DNA from: Argyresthia goedartella | Lineage: Eukaryota > Arthropoda > Insecta > Lepidoptera > Argyresthiidae | Assembly (NCBI GenBank): GCA_949825045.1 | Contig: OX463814.1 | Location: 35,420,383 to 35,484,382 of the forward strand | DNA: 64,000 nucleotides | Direction: 5' to 3' | In this document: positions 31,931-43,760 of the stretch, one piece after another | How positions within the stretch are numbered: the first letter of the stretch is position 1 | How the letters are laid out: each line of letters opens with the position of its first letter | The notes under the pieces: generated by a model | Databases searched by the model: none | What the model saw: the letters and a program-made list of their open reading frames with translations, nothing else | Told to the model about the DNA's origin: nothing | Made by a program: the position numbers and the translations under genes

Positions 31931-32314
31931 TGAACTACACGGCGCTCACAGCCCAGCTCCCGGGGGGGCGGGGGCGGAGGCGGAGCGCGGCGCCGAACTT
32001 ATTCGAAAATCTAGCTGGCCACGGCGAACTGAATCGAACACAATTTAAATAAAACAAAACCCACGATTGTTGCACGAGGCTGCAACTGGATTAATATATT
32101 AAACATACATTTTCACAGTAATTTACTTAAATAAAATGTTGTTTTTAGTAGCCTTGCTTTTTATATTTTCTCGCGCAGCCTGTGCGTAAAGTTGAACATA
32201 CTCCTCGGGGATAAAGCTGTTTTGTCTTGGGTACGCTTGAATCCCTCACTACACTCAGCACTCATTCTTAATTCCTACGCTTCGCTCGGGAATAAACTCA
32301 TGACTGTGTCCTTC
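31931..32314. other. Intergenic sequence with a G-quadruplex-like run
   Basis: 31960-31988 has G-runs (GGGGGGGCGGGGGCGGAGG) on the plus strand in an otherwise AT-rich area. No gene seen. Confidence 0.5.
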
Positions 32315-32695
32315 GTTTCAGATAAAAAATGAGTTTTAAAAACTCATTTCTTATCTGAAAATTTGTACATTATGACCATAATGTTCCAAAATTTGTCAAA
32401 TTATGACATTCAAATTTCGAACGCCGACGCCCGCCTGCGTGCCGCCCCTAGTTTGTCTGTGAAGTTGGTACTACCGAACAAGCTAAACAATGCAGAGCAA
32501 TGATCAATGCCACAATGCCGGTCAGACATGCGGTTCCTGAACACATCAAAGATAGCTTATGATATGTATTTAGATAAACTAGTGTATGTAACTGTACATA
32601 ATATTATTATGAAAATCGCCTTTGGCTCGTTTCATAAACCCACTCTCGAGTATTAATACCCTCCATTATGTAGCAGTCACATAAACTAGGTACTA
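32315..32695 (-). repeat. MITE-like repeat copy 3 (inverted, truncated) beside a hairpin
   Basis: 32400-32695 is the reverse complement of the repeat at 15328-15741, including part of the CTCGAGAG palindromic module (about 32645). The terminal pair is lost on one side. At that edge lies a separate hairpin, TTTCAGATAA...TTATCTGAAA (about 32317-32361). Confidence 0.7.
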
Positions 32696-33309
32696 TTATG
32701 TACAAGTTACAACTTTTAACACATTATACACCATTCTATTACATGAATATCCCGCAAACCCACATTTCCAACGATCAAACAGCCAACAAGCACAAACGCA
32801 GCGGTATTCAGATGACTCGTGCCGCCGCCCGGCCCGGTTTTCTTCGCTACTCTTTGTCCGTTTGCACAAAGCAGAATACAGAAACGCAATCAGGCATCTG
32901 TCGAATTGTCCGATGGCCGACGGGCGCTGTCTTGGAGGTAGGAGCAAGAGGCTGCCTGTATGCTCCTTTTGAAGCTTGTATGGCTTCTACACGCCATTTA
33001 CAACAACCAGGGCTACATTTACAGGGCTAGCCCATCACCGCAGACGGAGATTGAAGGTTTCCTCGTGTCGGTTTTCAATCACAGATAGAACGACCGTCTA
33101 GTGCCTTAAATTAATTATCTCATTAGCATGCCTTTTGTCAGATAACAGTACTTATTAAAGGTCAGCTTCATTCATCAGGTTGGCAGCACGCACAACTTGG
33201 TCCATATCTGAGTGTTCGAGAGCCACAATGCCCTTCTTCTTCCGGTGCTCCGAAGAAGGTCATCGTGTCAGATATGGAACAAGAATGGCTATGGCCGCCA
33301 TGGGGAAAA
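32696..33309. other. Intergenic sequence with a small foldback
   Basis: GTCCATATCTGA (33201) pairs with TCAGATATGGA (33269), and CTTCTTC/GAAGAAG lies inside. The GC-rich block 32815-33090 has no recognisable coding content. Confidence 0.4.
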
Positions 33310-33715
33310 GAAAAAACCGGTCAAGTGCGAGTCTAAATCGCGCACGAAGGGTTCCGTACCACCGTTCAATGGAAACGATGGTGTGGAGTGAATAGTTTGG
33401 ATTTTACACAGCAAAATATTGTTTACAAAGTTATTGGTGCGGTTACTTTCACACTCCATGTACGTAACCAGGTGCATCCATAAGTTTGTATGTGGTATTG
33501 AAAGAATTGTTGTATGGGAGCCCCCTTAAATATTTCTTTTATCCTGTTTTTTAGTATTTTTTGTTATAGCGGCAAGAGAAATACATAATCTGTGAAAATT
33601 TCAACTCTCTAGCTAGCTAGGTTCTTGATATACAGCCTGGTGACAGACGGACGGTCAGCGAAGTCTTAGTAATAGGGTTCCGTTCTTACCCGTTGGATAC
33701 GGAACCCTAAAAAGG
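33310..33715 (+). repeat. Lepidoptera-type dispersed repeat, longest copy
   Basis: Starts GGTCAAGTGCGAGTC and GCACGAAGGGTTCCGTACC, passes TATGGGAGCCCCCTTAAAT and CAGCCTGGTGACAGACGGAC, and ends TACGGAACCCTAAAAAGGG. The near-symmetrical GGGTTCCGT and ACGGAACCCT ends suggest a non-autonomous element. Partial copies: 17255, 35495, 43499 (inverted), 46085-46140 (inverted), 49690-49770 and 54740-55190 (inverted). Confidence 0.75.
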
Positions 33716-35360
33716 GATATTTGGAGCCACCTGTCAACATCTACTTATATTCGCTGAAGAGATTAAGAAAATAAAAGAACTGGCGTGTTTTTTTATGAAT
33801 TTATGATTGTGCTTACTTACTCCTTGTCAGGTTAGTTGAGGTCCACTATTACATTTTTGACCTTGTATTTTGTATGAAATATGACAGAGACTCTATTAAC
33901 TCGTTTTTTAACGTTTCGCCAAGATAGTATAGTATATACTGTACTATCTTGGCGAAACGTTAAAACGTCAACCACAAGAAAAAGACACATTCAAACAACC
34001 CAAGCCTTATATTTTTAAGCTACGTGTCTTTTTCAGATCCTAATAAGCAAACAACGGTGCTAAAAAATCTTCAGTTAATTTAAAGTAAATTTTAACTTAA
34101 TGTCTTACTTAATCCAATTTGAGCTGTTTAATTTCATGATATAATTAGACTTGGTTCAGAGAGCGAAATCGTCTGGCACAGGTTTTTTCATACCTAAAAG
34201 ACGGCTTTAGCTTACATGATGTTAATAATCATAGTTAAACAATAAACAAAAACAAACGGTTATGTAAATGCCCCTCCTGCCTCCATGTCTGCTGCGTACG
34301 GGATACTTTTCTTTTTCGCTCCCACGTCAATTCGAGATCCCGACATCGATGTCGGACTCTGAATCGATTCACATCGATTTGAGTCGATTTAATGGAAATT
34401 AGGTTTAGTAGGAGCAACGTAGCAGAAGTGCTGCACAGTGAGAAGCACATTTATTGTCTGTTACTCTTACATTTTGTATGTAAAATGACAGATGAATCTG
34501 TCATATGTCAGGACTTCTTGAGACAGGCCATAAATATTTTTATTCTAGAATTTGGACCAGTTAATCGCTCCTTCTGGTTGTAGGGTGTTTCAAACAAGAA
34601 AAGCAAATGATGTCTTTACTATCCATGATTGATCCCTTCAACATTTGCTACATGATGAACCATAAAATAGATGAGTCATATCCAAAATAGTTGTACGCCC
34701 AGAAATGGTTAGGAAATGGTATTTTCACGAAATGTCATGAAATGGTAAATGTAACGCTGCCTACACAACAGAGTATTTTCTTTAGCATTCGGGGTATAAA
34801 GTGTTGGACAATTCATAATTTCTTGGCTTAGGTACTTTTACGTTCTTTCCTGTGGATAGTTAAAATTAAAACAAAGTTATTAAAATGATGACTTTTTATT
34901 AATAATTTGTACGTTAGTTTCATGTATTTGTAATGTGGGTGGAAATATAGGTACTTTGCTTCTCGTACATCAATTTATTCGGCGAAAATATAATTTACAT
35001 TTTTCTCAAAGGTACCGGGAAGGTACATGTAATTATGTCGCCCATATTTTTTTTTTGGCAAACTTATTCGTAAGCTTCAATACTAATTAAAATTCAGAAT
35101 ACACCCTTTTAAGTTTACCATTTACTAACGTCAAGAAAGTCATCAAATGCTTTCCAGTAAATTGGTGCAACATAACCTAAATATTGTAATAGTTCCTTTC
35201 CTAAATAAGTTTATCCAGTTTTTACAGTATTCGCCATAAATACACTAGTTTCTTGTTGTGAAACAATGTAAACCAGACTTCTATATGTACTAACATTTAG
35301 TCCTTGAAGCAGCGTTAGGAAATGGTATTATATTTTGGACCTTCTTCCACACTTAGCGCA
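33716..35360. other. AT-rich intergenic sequence with palindromes
   Basis: No gene recognised. It contains the 60-bp palindrome at 33906 and a perfect 16-bp palindrome CCGACATCGATGTCGG at 34340-34355. Confidence 0.45.
33906..33965. repeat. 60-bp near-perfect palindrome without loop
   Basis: Left half starts TTTTAACGTTTCGCCAAGAT and the right half ends ATCTTGGCGAAACGTTAAAA. The centre is at 33935/33936 and one base pair of 30 is mismatched. No spacer separates the arms. Confidence 0.95.
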
Positions 35361-35399
35361 CGACAAAACCACATTTCTGTCGGAAATGTGGTTTTGTCG
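35361..35399. repeat. Perfect hairpin, 17-bp arms
   Basis: CGACAAAACCACATTTC (35361-35377) and GAAATGTGGTTTTGTCG (35383-35399) around loop TGTCG. Confidence 0.95.
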
Positions 35400-35494
35400 C
35401 TTTGAAATTCTTCAGTGTTGACATTTAATATTTTACAAAATCTACCAGTCATCTGCTAGTTACTGCAAAAGATACGGAGTTAGTAAATAAACGG

Positions 35495-35700
35495 CTTAGT
35501 GCGAGTCGGACTCACGCACCAAAGCTTCCGTACACACTTGTAGAGACCTATTATGTGTGCATGTCATGTATATGGAAAAAGTTTGTGGGACATGGGAATC
35601 CAGTCTCGGAAATCATATTGGTTTCATAGTGAAAGTTGTTCATAATGATGCCCCTAACAATCCCCTAAAACACCTTTCTGTTACATCCAGTATTCAGGCA
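35495..35700 (+). repeat. Partial copy of the 33310 repeat family
   Basis: GTGCGAGTCGGACTCACGCA matches the family head. The remainder is diverged. Confidence 0.5.
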
Positions 35701-35795
35701 TATCCCTTGCTTCTGGCCCCACACTAGCATAGCTTGTGTCGATGTCGTAGGAACTAGAAACAGTAACGTCTATTCATCTATTATTCTTAAAGGGG

Positions 35796-36462
35796 GTGTA
35801 GCGCCTGCACCTGGCCGACTTGTGCGGGGCCTTTGTGCATGTCCCCTTCGCTAGCACATCTAATTCAGCCATCCCAACTCCTGCACCAGCTGGAGTAGGA
35901 GGCCTGGGTGTTCTAGGAGCTCGTGGGTAGATTTTGTATCACCCAGGATAGCCATCCTCTCTCTATTGTAGATGGACATGCCATCAGCATGTGCGCTACA
36001 ATTTCATCCACTTCCATACACCTCCTGCACAGGGGGCTGACCGTTGCACCTGTAATTTCAATTTGTTTAGTGTACAATGGCCTGTTATTAGGCTTGTTAG
36101 TATTTTTGTTAAACTGCGTGGCAGTCTCATTGGGTAGTTAGTAAATTTATGGTTATACTTATTTATGAATAGTTTTGTGTTTTTGTAGTCTTCTCTGCTA
36201 GACCATTATTCATTTTGTTGCAGTACTGTGGCTTCTTTGAGCCTTTTCCGTAGAGCTTCCCCTGATAATGGCGAGAATGGTGACGTGCCAATCGCTGGCC
36301 TTACTGCCCCTAATTTTGCTAGCTTGTCTGCCTCACAGTTGCCCTGGTCTCCTTGGTGAACTTTTACCCATTGGTCTGTGACTTTGTTTTTCCCACCTAG
36401 CCTTCGTGGCATTCTAGTATAAGTTTTGATTTTATTGACGGTCTTTTTAGTGCGCCAATTTG
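35796..36462 (-). pseudogene. LINE ORF2 fragment: RNase H and Cys-rich tail
   Basis: Minus strand. RNase H end KVTDQWVKVHQGDQGNCEAD with ADKLAKLGA (36400-36290) is followed by LSGEALRKRLKEATVLQ. Then come CRRCMEVDEIVAHML and a tail that matches 9165-9560 without the 138-bp insert. This is an RNase H-bearing I/R1-type LINE. The upstream end is cut exactly where a truncated mariner begins. Confidence 0.75.
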
Positions 36463-37201
36463 AGTGAAGCAAATCAACAAACGCGCGTTGACTGCTGAGT
36501 TGCATTACTCACCCGGCACAATAATGAAAGGATTTTAAATCGAATCATTACCTGTGATGATAAGTGGATCCTGTACGATAATCGGAAGCGCTCATCGCAA
36601 AGGCTGAACCCTGCCGAACCAGCCAAACCATGCCCCAAGCGAAAATTGACTCCAAAAAAGTTACTTGTGAGCGTTTGGTGGACTAGTGCTGGTGTCGTTC
36701 ACTACAGCTTTCTTAAATCTGGCCAGACGATTACGGCAGATGTCTTTTGTCAGCAACTGCAAATCATGATGGAAAAGCTAGCTGCTAAACAACCGAGGCT
36801 GGTCAATCGCTCTAGGCCACTGCTGCTTCATGATAACGCTAGACCACACACTGCACAACAGACGGCTACCATATTAAAGGAGCTTCAATTGGAATGTCTA
36901 ATACATCCACCGTACTCTCCGGACCTTGCTCCAACAGATTACCATTTTTTTCGAAATTTGGATAACTTCTTGAAAGGAAAAAATTCAACTCCGATGGGGC
37001 AGTCCAAACCGCCTTCAAAGATTTTATTGATTCCTGTCCGAATGTTTTTTTTTAGTAAAGGGATCGAAGAACTACCTATGAGATGGCAAAAGTGTATAGA
37101 TAGCAATGGTACATACTTTGATTAAATAAATATATAATATTAAAAAAAAAACGACTTTATGTTCCTCCCATGCAAAACGCCAATTTCATATGTAAGGACC
37201 T
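36463..37201 (+). mobile_element. Mariner copy 2 (DD34D), 5'-truncated
   Basis: Begins in the middle of the transposase (GAGTGAAGCAAATCAAC), keeps all three catalytic Asp regions and the right terminal repeat (GCCAATTTCATATGTAAGGACC, followed by TA at 37202). First Asp lies in TCDDKWILYDN at about 36550. The long frame 36646-37125 carries LLLHDNARPHTA and YSPDLAPTDYHFF, with 34 residues between the Asp pair. After NFLKGKN the frame diverges (one or two indels). The N-terminal DNA-binding part and the left end are missing, so it cannot move. Confidence 0.9.
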
Positions 37202-38958
37202 AATATAACATTAAGTAGGTGCCTAATTATTACATAGAACATAATATATAGGGTGCAATGAACTGGTTTAATGCCAGATGTCGGTGTCTTGTAAAAAGTC
37301 ATTAATGTTGTAGTAGGCCTTAGTGCACAAAGTGTGCTTTATACATTTTTTGAATCGATTTACGGTTTGTCACCCCGTGTGTTACAGCCTGTATACATTG
37401 TAATAGGCATTTCTTGTAGAATAAATACGTCATATTAACAAAAAAGTATTGTTTTATTTATATAACCCGGGATAGATACCACTGTCTATAAATTATAGTC
37501 GATCGATGAAACACGCTGTCCTTGTAATGTCCCAACACTATCTCGGCTAGCTAATGTAGCTGCGGTAGTGTGGGTGTGTTCGGAAGATAGGTGCACGACA
37601 TTTGAAATGACCAATAAAAGCGGAAGGATTGACGTATGAGTTGTGTAGATGTTTGCGTAATCTTAGTTTTCGGCGACACTGGTTCCGAGTACCGGTACAA
37701 GCTTAGCGATAAGGGCCTATCTCTCGATATCTATGGTTTTACCAATAAATTATTAACTGTGGATCAATATAAGGTTAAAGACAATATTTTGTTATTCAGC
37801 CTCGTCACAGTTTCTTGGTCGAGGCAGGTGAATTTATGTCCGCCTTGCGGCAGAGGTTGCGGCATGAGGTCAAAACCCGGGGCAGTCCTGGCTCAGGTCA
37901 TCCACCACACAAGATTCAGACATCTCATTCAGAGAATCTCGGTCAGAATAAAAAGCAATTGAACATGTTATTAAATTAAAATATATTTGATCAGCAATAA
38001 AAATAATTTAATTACTTTAGATCTTTTATCTCACTTTGTTATCTTTGTGCAACCCTAGCGCGTACGCTCAATGATGCAAGCAGACGAAAGTCGCGCGGAT
38101 AGTGTTCTCACCTCTCGGTGTGCGTGCAATAGACATATTTTTGGTTGCAGTTTACTCCAAGTATTATTATAAAAAAAAATTGAGGCTATTATCCCTTAGA
38201 TTGACATTGGGTACCCTGGGTATCCATAATTTGAATTCTGGTTTTGAATTATATTTAGGCATATTATGATATGGCCCCATTTCATGATCCGCCATGTAAA
38301 ATCCGCCTTTTTATTTCAAGCCCAACGTTGGACAATCTGCTAGACTATAACTCGGCATATCGAAAAGTAGGGTGACAAGAGATGTGGCTCGGTAGAATGG
38401 GTTAGGTACTTCGGTTAGAACGTGTATACGCAACCAGCGGAGCGAGCTTGCGACTGCAAGTAATGAAAAGCCTAATTTGGCAAGAGTAGGTAATTGTGGC
38501 TAAATTTCAGTTGCATTATAGGTTAGGTTGGAACTAAGAAGAAGCAAAACCGGAGCGTAGCGAAGCGAAGCGTATGCAAATAAAAACAACATTTAATAAT
38601 AAGGATAATAAAAGTATCTAAAATATGTCCCCAATAGTAGTCCACCGACTCCCATGTGATGCTCATCCTAGAATAACAATAAGAATAAGACTACTTTTTA
38701 CCTACATTTCTTGATTTGTTTTATAACCTAAATTTTTTTTATGGATAATTATTTTTAAAAGTATACAGAAATAGTCATCTGGCATACGTGTAACAACAAA
38801 AAATAAATGTAAAAATGAAATAGATTTGTTTATTCGTAAAATTTGATCTATCTGACGATATGACGTTTTATATATTGGCCATATTGTGATGTGGCTGAGC
38901 GTATAACTGGGAATATCAACAAACGTTTGGTTCTAATTGATCTGCCCGGGTTTGGTTT
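37202..38958. other. Intergenic sequence, nothing coding recognised
   Basis: One ORF at 37636-37962 has no recognisable family and is probably chance. AGCGTAGCGAAGCGAAGCG at about 38550 is a short repeat common in such regions. Confidence 0.4.
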
Positions 38959-38978
38959 GGGCACATCATGATGTGCCC
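38959..38978. repeat. Perfect 20-bp palindrome
   Basis: GGGCACATCATGATGTGCCC. Confidence 0.95.
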
Positions 38979-39444
38979 CATAGTCAACGGCGTATTTCAA
39001 GAAACGTCAATGTCCAATGGCTGCCGACATATACCTAGGTACATCCCAGCTCTGTGGCCAATCAAATTAGCGCGGTCCAAACGAGAAGCAATTTTACTCA
39101 GGGACCTACGAGTTTCTAAACTTTGGCCTAACTTGAAGTGGTCCCTAAGCCGCAGATGTAGAACTTGCCCAAATATAATTATGACTATGAAAGGGATAAT
39201 CACCGAGACTTGCTTTCGCTGGATCACATCAATCAAGTTCTGAAACTTGTCGAGGCCTTGGGACGATGGTTGCAGGTAAATACACTGAGGCTACAAGATA
39301 GAAAGCGAGAACATACTAACTACGTGTCAACATTGATTTTTCTTATATGTTTTGTAATCAGAGAATGTCATCTTCGTAAGCCGGGTACTCATTAGCGAGC
39401 TATAACTATAACTGTTGCACGAACCAAAAATCACAGTGTGTTTT
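38979..39444. other. Intergenic sequence, nothing recognised
   Basis: ORFs on both strands over 38968-39243 have no family I know. Confidence 0.35.
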
Positions 39445-39715
39445 CAGCCGACTTCAAAGAGGGTCTCAATTTCCTCTGCTTTTTTTATCTTCGTTACGCA
39501 ATTACTCCGTCAAATATGAACAGATTTTGATGATTCTTTTTTTGATTGGTAGTTTATACTTCTGAGGTGGTCCCATATACATTTTATCAGAATTGATTCA
39601 GCACTTTTTGAAAAAATCAACAAATACAAAAAAAATGTACACAGATGACGTTTTGGTTTGTGGTTCTGTGCAGCAAAAGTTTTGATGAGGACTTTTTATG
39701 TACACAGACTTCATT
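39445..39715 (-). repeat. Dispersed non-coding repeat, copy 3 (inverted)
   Basis: Reverse complement of the 26955-27235 family: GTTCTGTGCAGCAAAAGTTT and GATTTTGATGATTC are shared blocks. Confidence 0.7.
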
Positions 39716-40269
39716 CGCATCTCGACCGGGGGGGAGGAAACAGGGCTTGAAGTTGAAGACGGTTTTTTTAGGTTTTTATCTTGCTGAATTATAAGAGTGC
39801 ATTTCCACTTTAATCACCTTCGCCGTTAAAGTTGCTTGTAGTGCACAACTGTCACAAAAAAAATGGGCTGATGGAATATCCGGTTGCCAGATTCCCATTA
39901 CCATTCCCCGCCTTAAAAAATAAGATAGCAGATACACAAGTACCTACAAATGACCTCGTCACAGTACGAAATACGGAAATGATACAATGATACCTACGAG
40001 TATCGGCAATGTATATGAACATTTATAGCTCGAGTTGATAAGATATTTTATCCCCAACTTTTGTGTAACACATTGTTCAAAACTAGCCACACTGGTTTAA
40101 TTGCTGCCAACTTAACGGGGCGAAAGGATTTTAAAGCTGAAATGTGAGTGAGTTACTATATATACATGTATGTTTTTGTATTTATGTATTGATTACTTAT
40201 TTATTAGTTGGATAATGTATAAATATTTTTAATTTACCTCTACTTATTTATTTTATTTTAGAAATTAGA
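39716..40269. other. AT-rich intergenic sequence
   Basis: Nothing supported. Confidence 0.4.
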
Positions 40270-40410
40270 TCATGGTAAATTTGCCTGTCATGCCTTGGGT
40301 TGCTGGGAGAAATATCTTTTTAGAGATACTCTCGCCTTTGTACATATGTTTTCCATTAATGTAACTTTTTAAATATCTTTGTGCAGTAAGGAATTATGAA
40401 TAATGAGTAC
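40270..40410 (+). mobile_element. LINE 3' UTR fragment with conserved stem-loop
   Basis: TTGCTGGGAGAAATATCTTT with TAGAGATACTCTCGCCTTTG is homologous to 54590-54640. Stem 40312-40327 has one mismatch; loop TTTT. It ends near GTGCAGTAAGGAATTATG. Confidence 0.7.
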
Positions 40411-40564
40411 CCGGCAGTGGATTTGTCCATGACTCGCATTTTATCTTTCGGGCCTGACACATTATCTGTCTCTGGTAATCTTTTTGATTAAACCTCAAAG
40501 GTTGGGACATCCGCAGGCACAACACAAATAAATAAGCAGCCCTCCTTTCAACCAACAACCGTCA

Positions 40565-41052
40565 GTATATTTGTCGCAGTTAGTTGGTTAATTTAATACC
40601 GACGTTTAACCAAGTCACTAAAATTCCGTCAGAATTCCGTCAGAAAGAACGAAACGTTTAACGAGTTGTCTAAACGTTCCTAGGCAACAAGACATGTACA
40701 ATATAAATATGTTTTTATGTGTACTTAAGTTTATGTTTTCAGTATTTATTGTTGTTCTTACATGTTCAACCTAACACGAAGGATAAAGGGGGCTTCGCTT
40801 CGCTCACCACCTTTACCATTCACATAAGCTGCCGCAATGTTTTGCCCTGATATAAGCTGTTCAAATCAGCTGTTATCGTGACGCCACCTTGTTTTCCAAC
40901 ACGCCGCGGCTTTTGGTAAGACAGATTGTTAAACGTTTTCGACGATGCTTTATTTTAATCAAAATAGTGACTTGGTTAATCGTCGGTATTTAATTAATGG
41001 TCTAGAGATTTAGTTAAGTGTCTGATTTTACCAACCAACTGCGACATATTCA
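40565..41052. repeat. Foldback (long-TIR) element, copy B
   Basis: Left arm ATTTGTCGCAGTTAGTTGGTT and ACCGACGTTTAACCAAGTCACTA are matched inverted by TAGTGACTTGGTTAATCGTCGGT and AACCAACTGCGACATAT on the right. A further inner pair is GAAACGTTTAAC with GTTAAACGTTTTC. Arms are about 120 bp. The core 40710-40860 is shared with the element at 357-864. No ORF. Confidence 0.85.
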
Positions 41053-41224
41053 CGGTATTTATACTCTGGGTTTAAATACTTTATGCATCTACTATCTGTT
41101 ATACATATAGTGCAGTGCAACACATTATCTTTTGTAGCTTAGTGGACGGTATTACACGTATGTATATTAAGGATGCCCCGTAACTCAATGTCAAGCGGTT
41201 ATCAGGAGATAGGCTTGCTTTCAC

Positions 41225-41368
41225 AGGGTCTGGTAAAAATATAAAAAAATCCTTGATGATAGGATGTTTTGTATTAAAAAAGGCATCTTGTGATATATTT
41301 AATCATAATTTGACATCAAATTAACAATAAACCAATTGGAATAGATTAAAAAAACTTTTCCAGACCCT
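41225..41368. repeat. Small MITE-like inverted repeat
   Basis: AGGGTCTGGTAAAA at the left and TTTTCCAGACCCT at the right, about 144 bp, AT-rich inside. Confidence 0.5.
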
Positions 41369-41399
41369 CTTAAGTATAAGCAGCTGTTTATCCAACTTA

Positions 41400-41770
41400 T
41401 ATTATAAATCCAACTATTTATTATTAGAAATGTGAAAATAGCGATATTTGGATGTTTGTTTGTTTGTGCCTCAATCACGCTAAAACGGCTGAAAGAATTT
41501 GCATGAAATTCTGCACAGAGATAGTTTATGAGCTAGATGAACATATAGGATATTTTTTCCGACTGCACCAGAAGGAAGGTAATGTTATCTCGGTAAACGA
41601 TACTTCTAAAACGGCTGAACCGATTTGAATGAAATTTAGCATAGAGATAGTTAATGAGCTAGATTAATATATAGGGTACTTTTTATCCGATTGGACCAGA
41701 AGGAGGGTAGCGTTATTTCGGTAAATGATTCTTCCAAGGAACACGTAGATGAAGTTGCGTGCATCAGCTA
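41400..41770 (+). repeat. Dispersed repeat with a 126-bp tandem duplication
   Basis: CTAAAACGGCTGAA begins units at 41480 and 41606. Both units share GAGATAGTT.ATGAGCTAGAT and CCAGAAGGA.GGTA. The 3' end GCATCAGCTAGTA resembles a Helitron-type CTAGT end, but no hairpin was checked. Confidence 0.65.
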
Positions 41771-43346
41771 GTACTTAATATCTTGGGTCCGAGCCCTGCT
41801 CGGAGGGGGTCGGTGGGTTGGTGCAGTTGGTTGCGCCGATAACAAATGATCAGGAACTCTATTTTTGAATCACTCGCGTATTATAATATATCGCATGCGA
41901 CTTATGTGACGTTCGACTCCATTTTCAGCATTTTTTGATCGTTCGTCATCGGTTTCGCCAATAAATTAACGGTAAATACCGCATGGGAAACGGAACGTTA
42001 AATGTTGTAATATTATAGGCTGTATAATAGTGTCTGTTCAGGTAAGCTGCCTACTAAATACTAACAATAATATGGAACAAATCGAGCTGTTCTGTCGCAA
42101 AAATATCACAATATTTGACGTTTTGGATTCCAATTTTAAAAAACGCGCGAAAACAGCAAAATCGTAGACAGACTGTCAATTTTAATTGTTGACATTAGCT
42201 TTGACGTATTCGACATTTATTCTACTATTCGACTTGCGCAATGCGCAATGGGGGTTTTGATGACTCGTTGCAGGCGAATGACTGAAAAATACGAAATACG
42301 GATGTCGAAGGAAAATCAGTAGAAAAGGCCGCGGCATATCTGTTATGTGAGAGATTCAAAAATAGGGTTCCAACTGTACATCACTCATCATAGGCTGATA
42401 AACCGTTATACCAATGTGTAGGCTGAATGGTTGAATACCTGTGCCATGTGACCGAAAAATTGCATGCTTGCTCAAGCAAGGAGGATGTATTTGGATTCGA
42501 ATTCATTTAGGGCGAAACTTTTTGGTTATACTTCTCCCTCCGATGCACTAAATACTGTCACATGATATCAGGGCGGGAATCTCACAGTTACGGGGTAACA
42601 TGTATACTAAAACTTGTAGTAACTCACACACTACTACTCACACTACCTACATTAAAACCTATTAGCTGGCTAAAGGTCGATAAACCACAATGCACTATAC
42701 TCATATCCAACCAGTATTATACACAACGTTTTAGCTTACATCCTCGAAAATTATCGCCAGGTACGCCGCATACAGTATATTTTAGATTTCGCCGCGTTAG
42801 TTGGAGAGACTACTGTTAATCAATAAAAAACATGGCGTCATTTATTTTCCCACACGGGATGGCAGTAAGTTGTGCCCACGATTGGATTGTTGCTGTTTTT
42901 TTTAAATCTATTCTTATAAAAAAATAATCGCTTTGCGTTAGCTCGACTAAAACTTAAATGCAGGACCATTTCCTATTTTCCTATAATTAATATTTGGTTT
43001 TATTGCTGTCAGTCCGGAGGAGGTGTAGGAAAAAAGCAAACAGGCAATACAATTTTTCATGGGAAGTTCAGCTTCCTGTGAAGAGATGGCGTTGGTAGCC
43101 ATATTAACTATAGATTTATTTACACAATAACTAAAACTCCTTCGTCGCTGATTAATTATTAGTTACATTTAACTTCCCTGTAGTTGTTCCTCTTTTTATT
43201 CAATGGCATGCTAACCTTTTTTGAGGATAATTTTGTCTATGTGAAGTGTCTTTGAAAGATCACAATTTAATTAGGTTCCCTCTTGAGAACCTGATAATTA
43301 ATGTCTTGTAAATGTTATCTTACTCTTCGTTATAACCAAGAGAATG
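41771..43346. other. Intergenic sequence, nothing recognised
   Basis: No ORF or repeat that I can support. Confidence 0.4.
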
Positions 43347-43498
43347 AAGGACAACTAAACAAACTCGAGTAACTTCAAACCTGAGGGTTCAGTTTATTTT
43401 CGGTCTGCGCAATTTTAAACTTGTCTCGGAGTATCGCAGGGAGCAATATCCTCATTTGCCTTATAAATATTTTATATAATCCTCGCTTCTTACGGATC
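43347..43498 (+). pseudogene. Diverged fragment of the 50-kb LINE ORF2
   Basis: The sequence ACAACTAAACAAACTCGAGT and following TTCGGTCTGCGCAA and GAGTATCGCAGGGAG aligns with 53995-54085 of the intact element. After a deletion it continues as ATAAATATTTTATATAATCC-TCGC, matching the FNILRNPRYP region. Confidence 0.7.
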
Positions 43499-43760
43499 GA
43501 AGGGTGCCAAACGGGACCCTATTACTAAGCCTCCGCTGTCCGTCTGTCTGTCCTTCGTAGAGAGCTGAAATTTTAACAGAATGTGCATTTCTATTGCCGC
43601 AACAGCAACAAATAATGAACTACACGTAATTTTGAAAATTAAAGGGGGTCCCCATACAAGCGACTTTTTTTTTAAATCCCTGCCCCTTAATAACTTTGAG
43701 ATGGCTCAGTCGGTTAATTATCGTAATGGAATCTCCCGATATTATCGGAAAAGATCTTTA
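43499..43760 (-). repeat. Inverted copy of the 33310 repeat family
   Basis: ACGGGACCCTATTACTAAG and CCGTCTGTCTGTCC are the complement of the family 3' end. TTAAAGGGGGTCCCCATACA and an A-box-like TGGCTCAGTCGGTTA follow. A parallel arrangement lies at 61150-61365. Confidence 0.6.

Noticed and set aside
32696..33030. Short ORFs on both strands
   Set aside because: No domain, splice or codon pattern supports either.
37636..37962. 108-codon ORF
   Set aside because: No recognisable domain and repeats nearby; likely chance.
38968..39243. Opposed ORFs of about 80-90 codons
   Set aside because: Mutual antisense frames without recognisable motifs.
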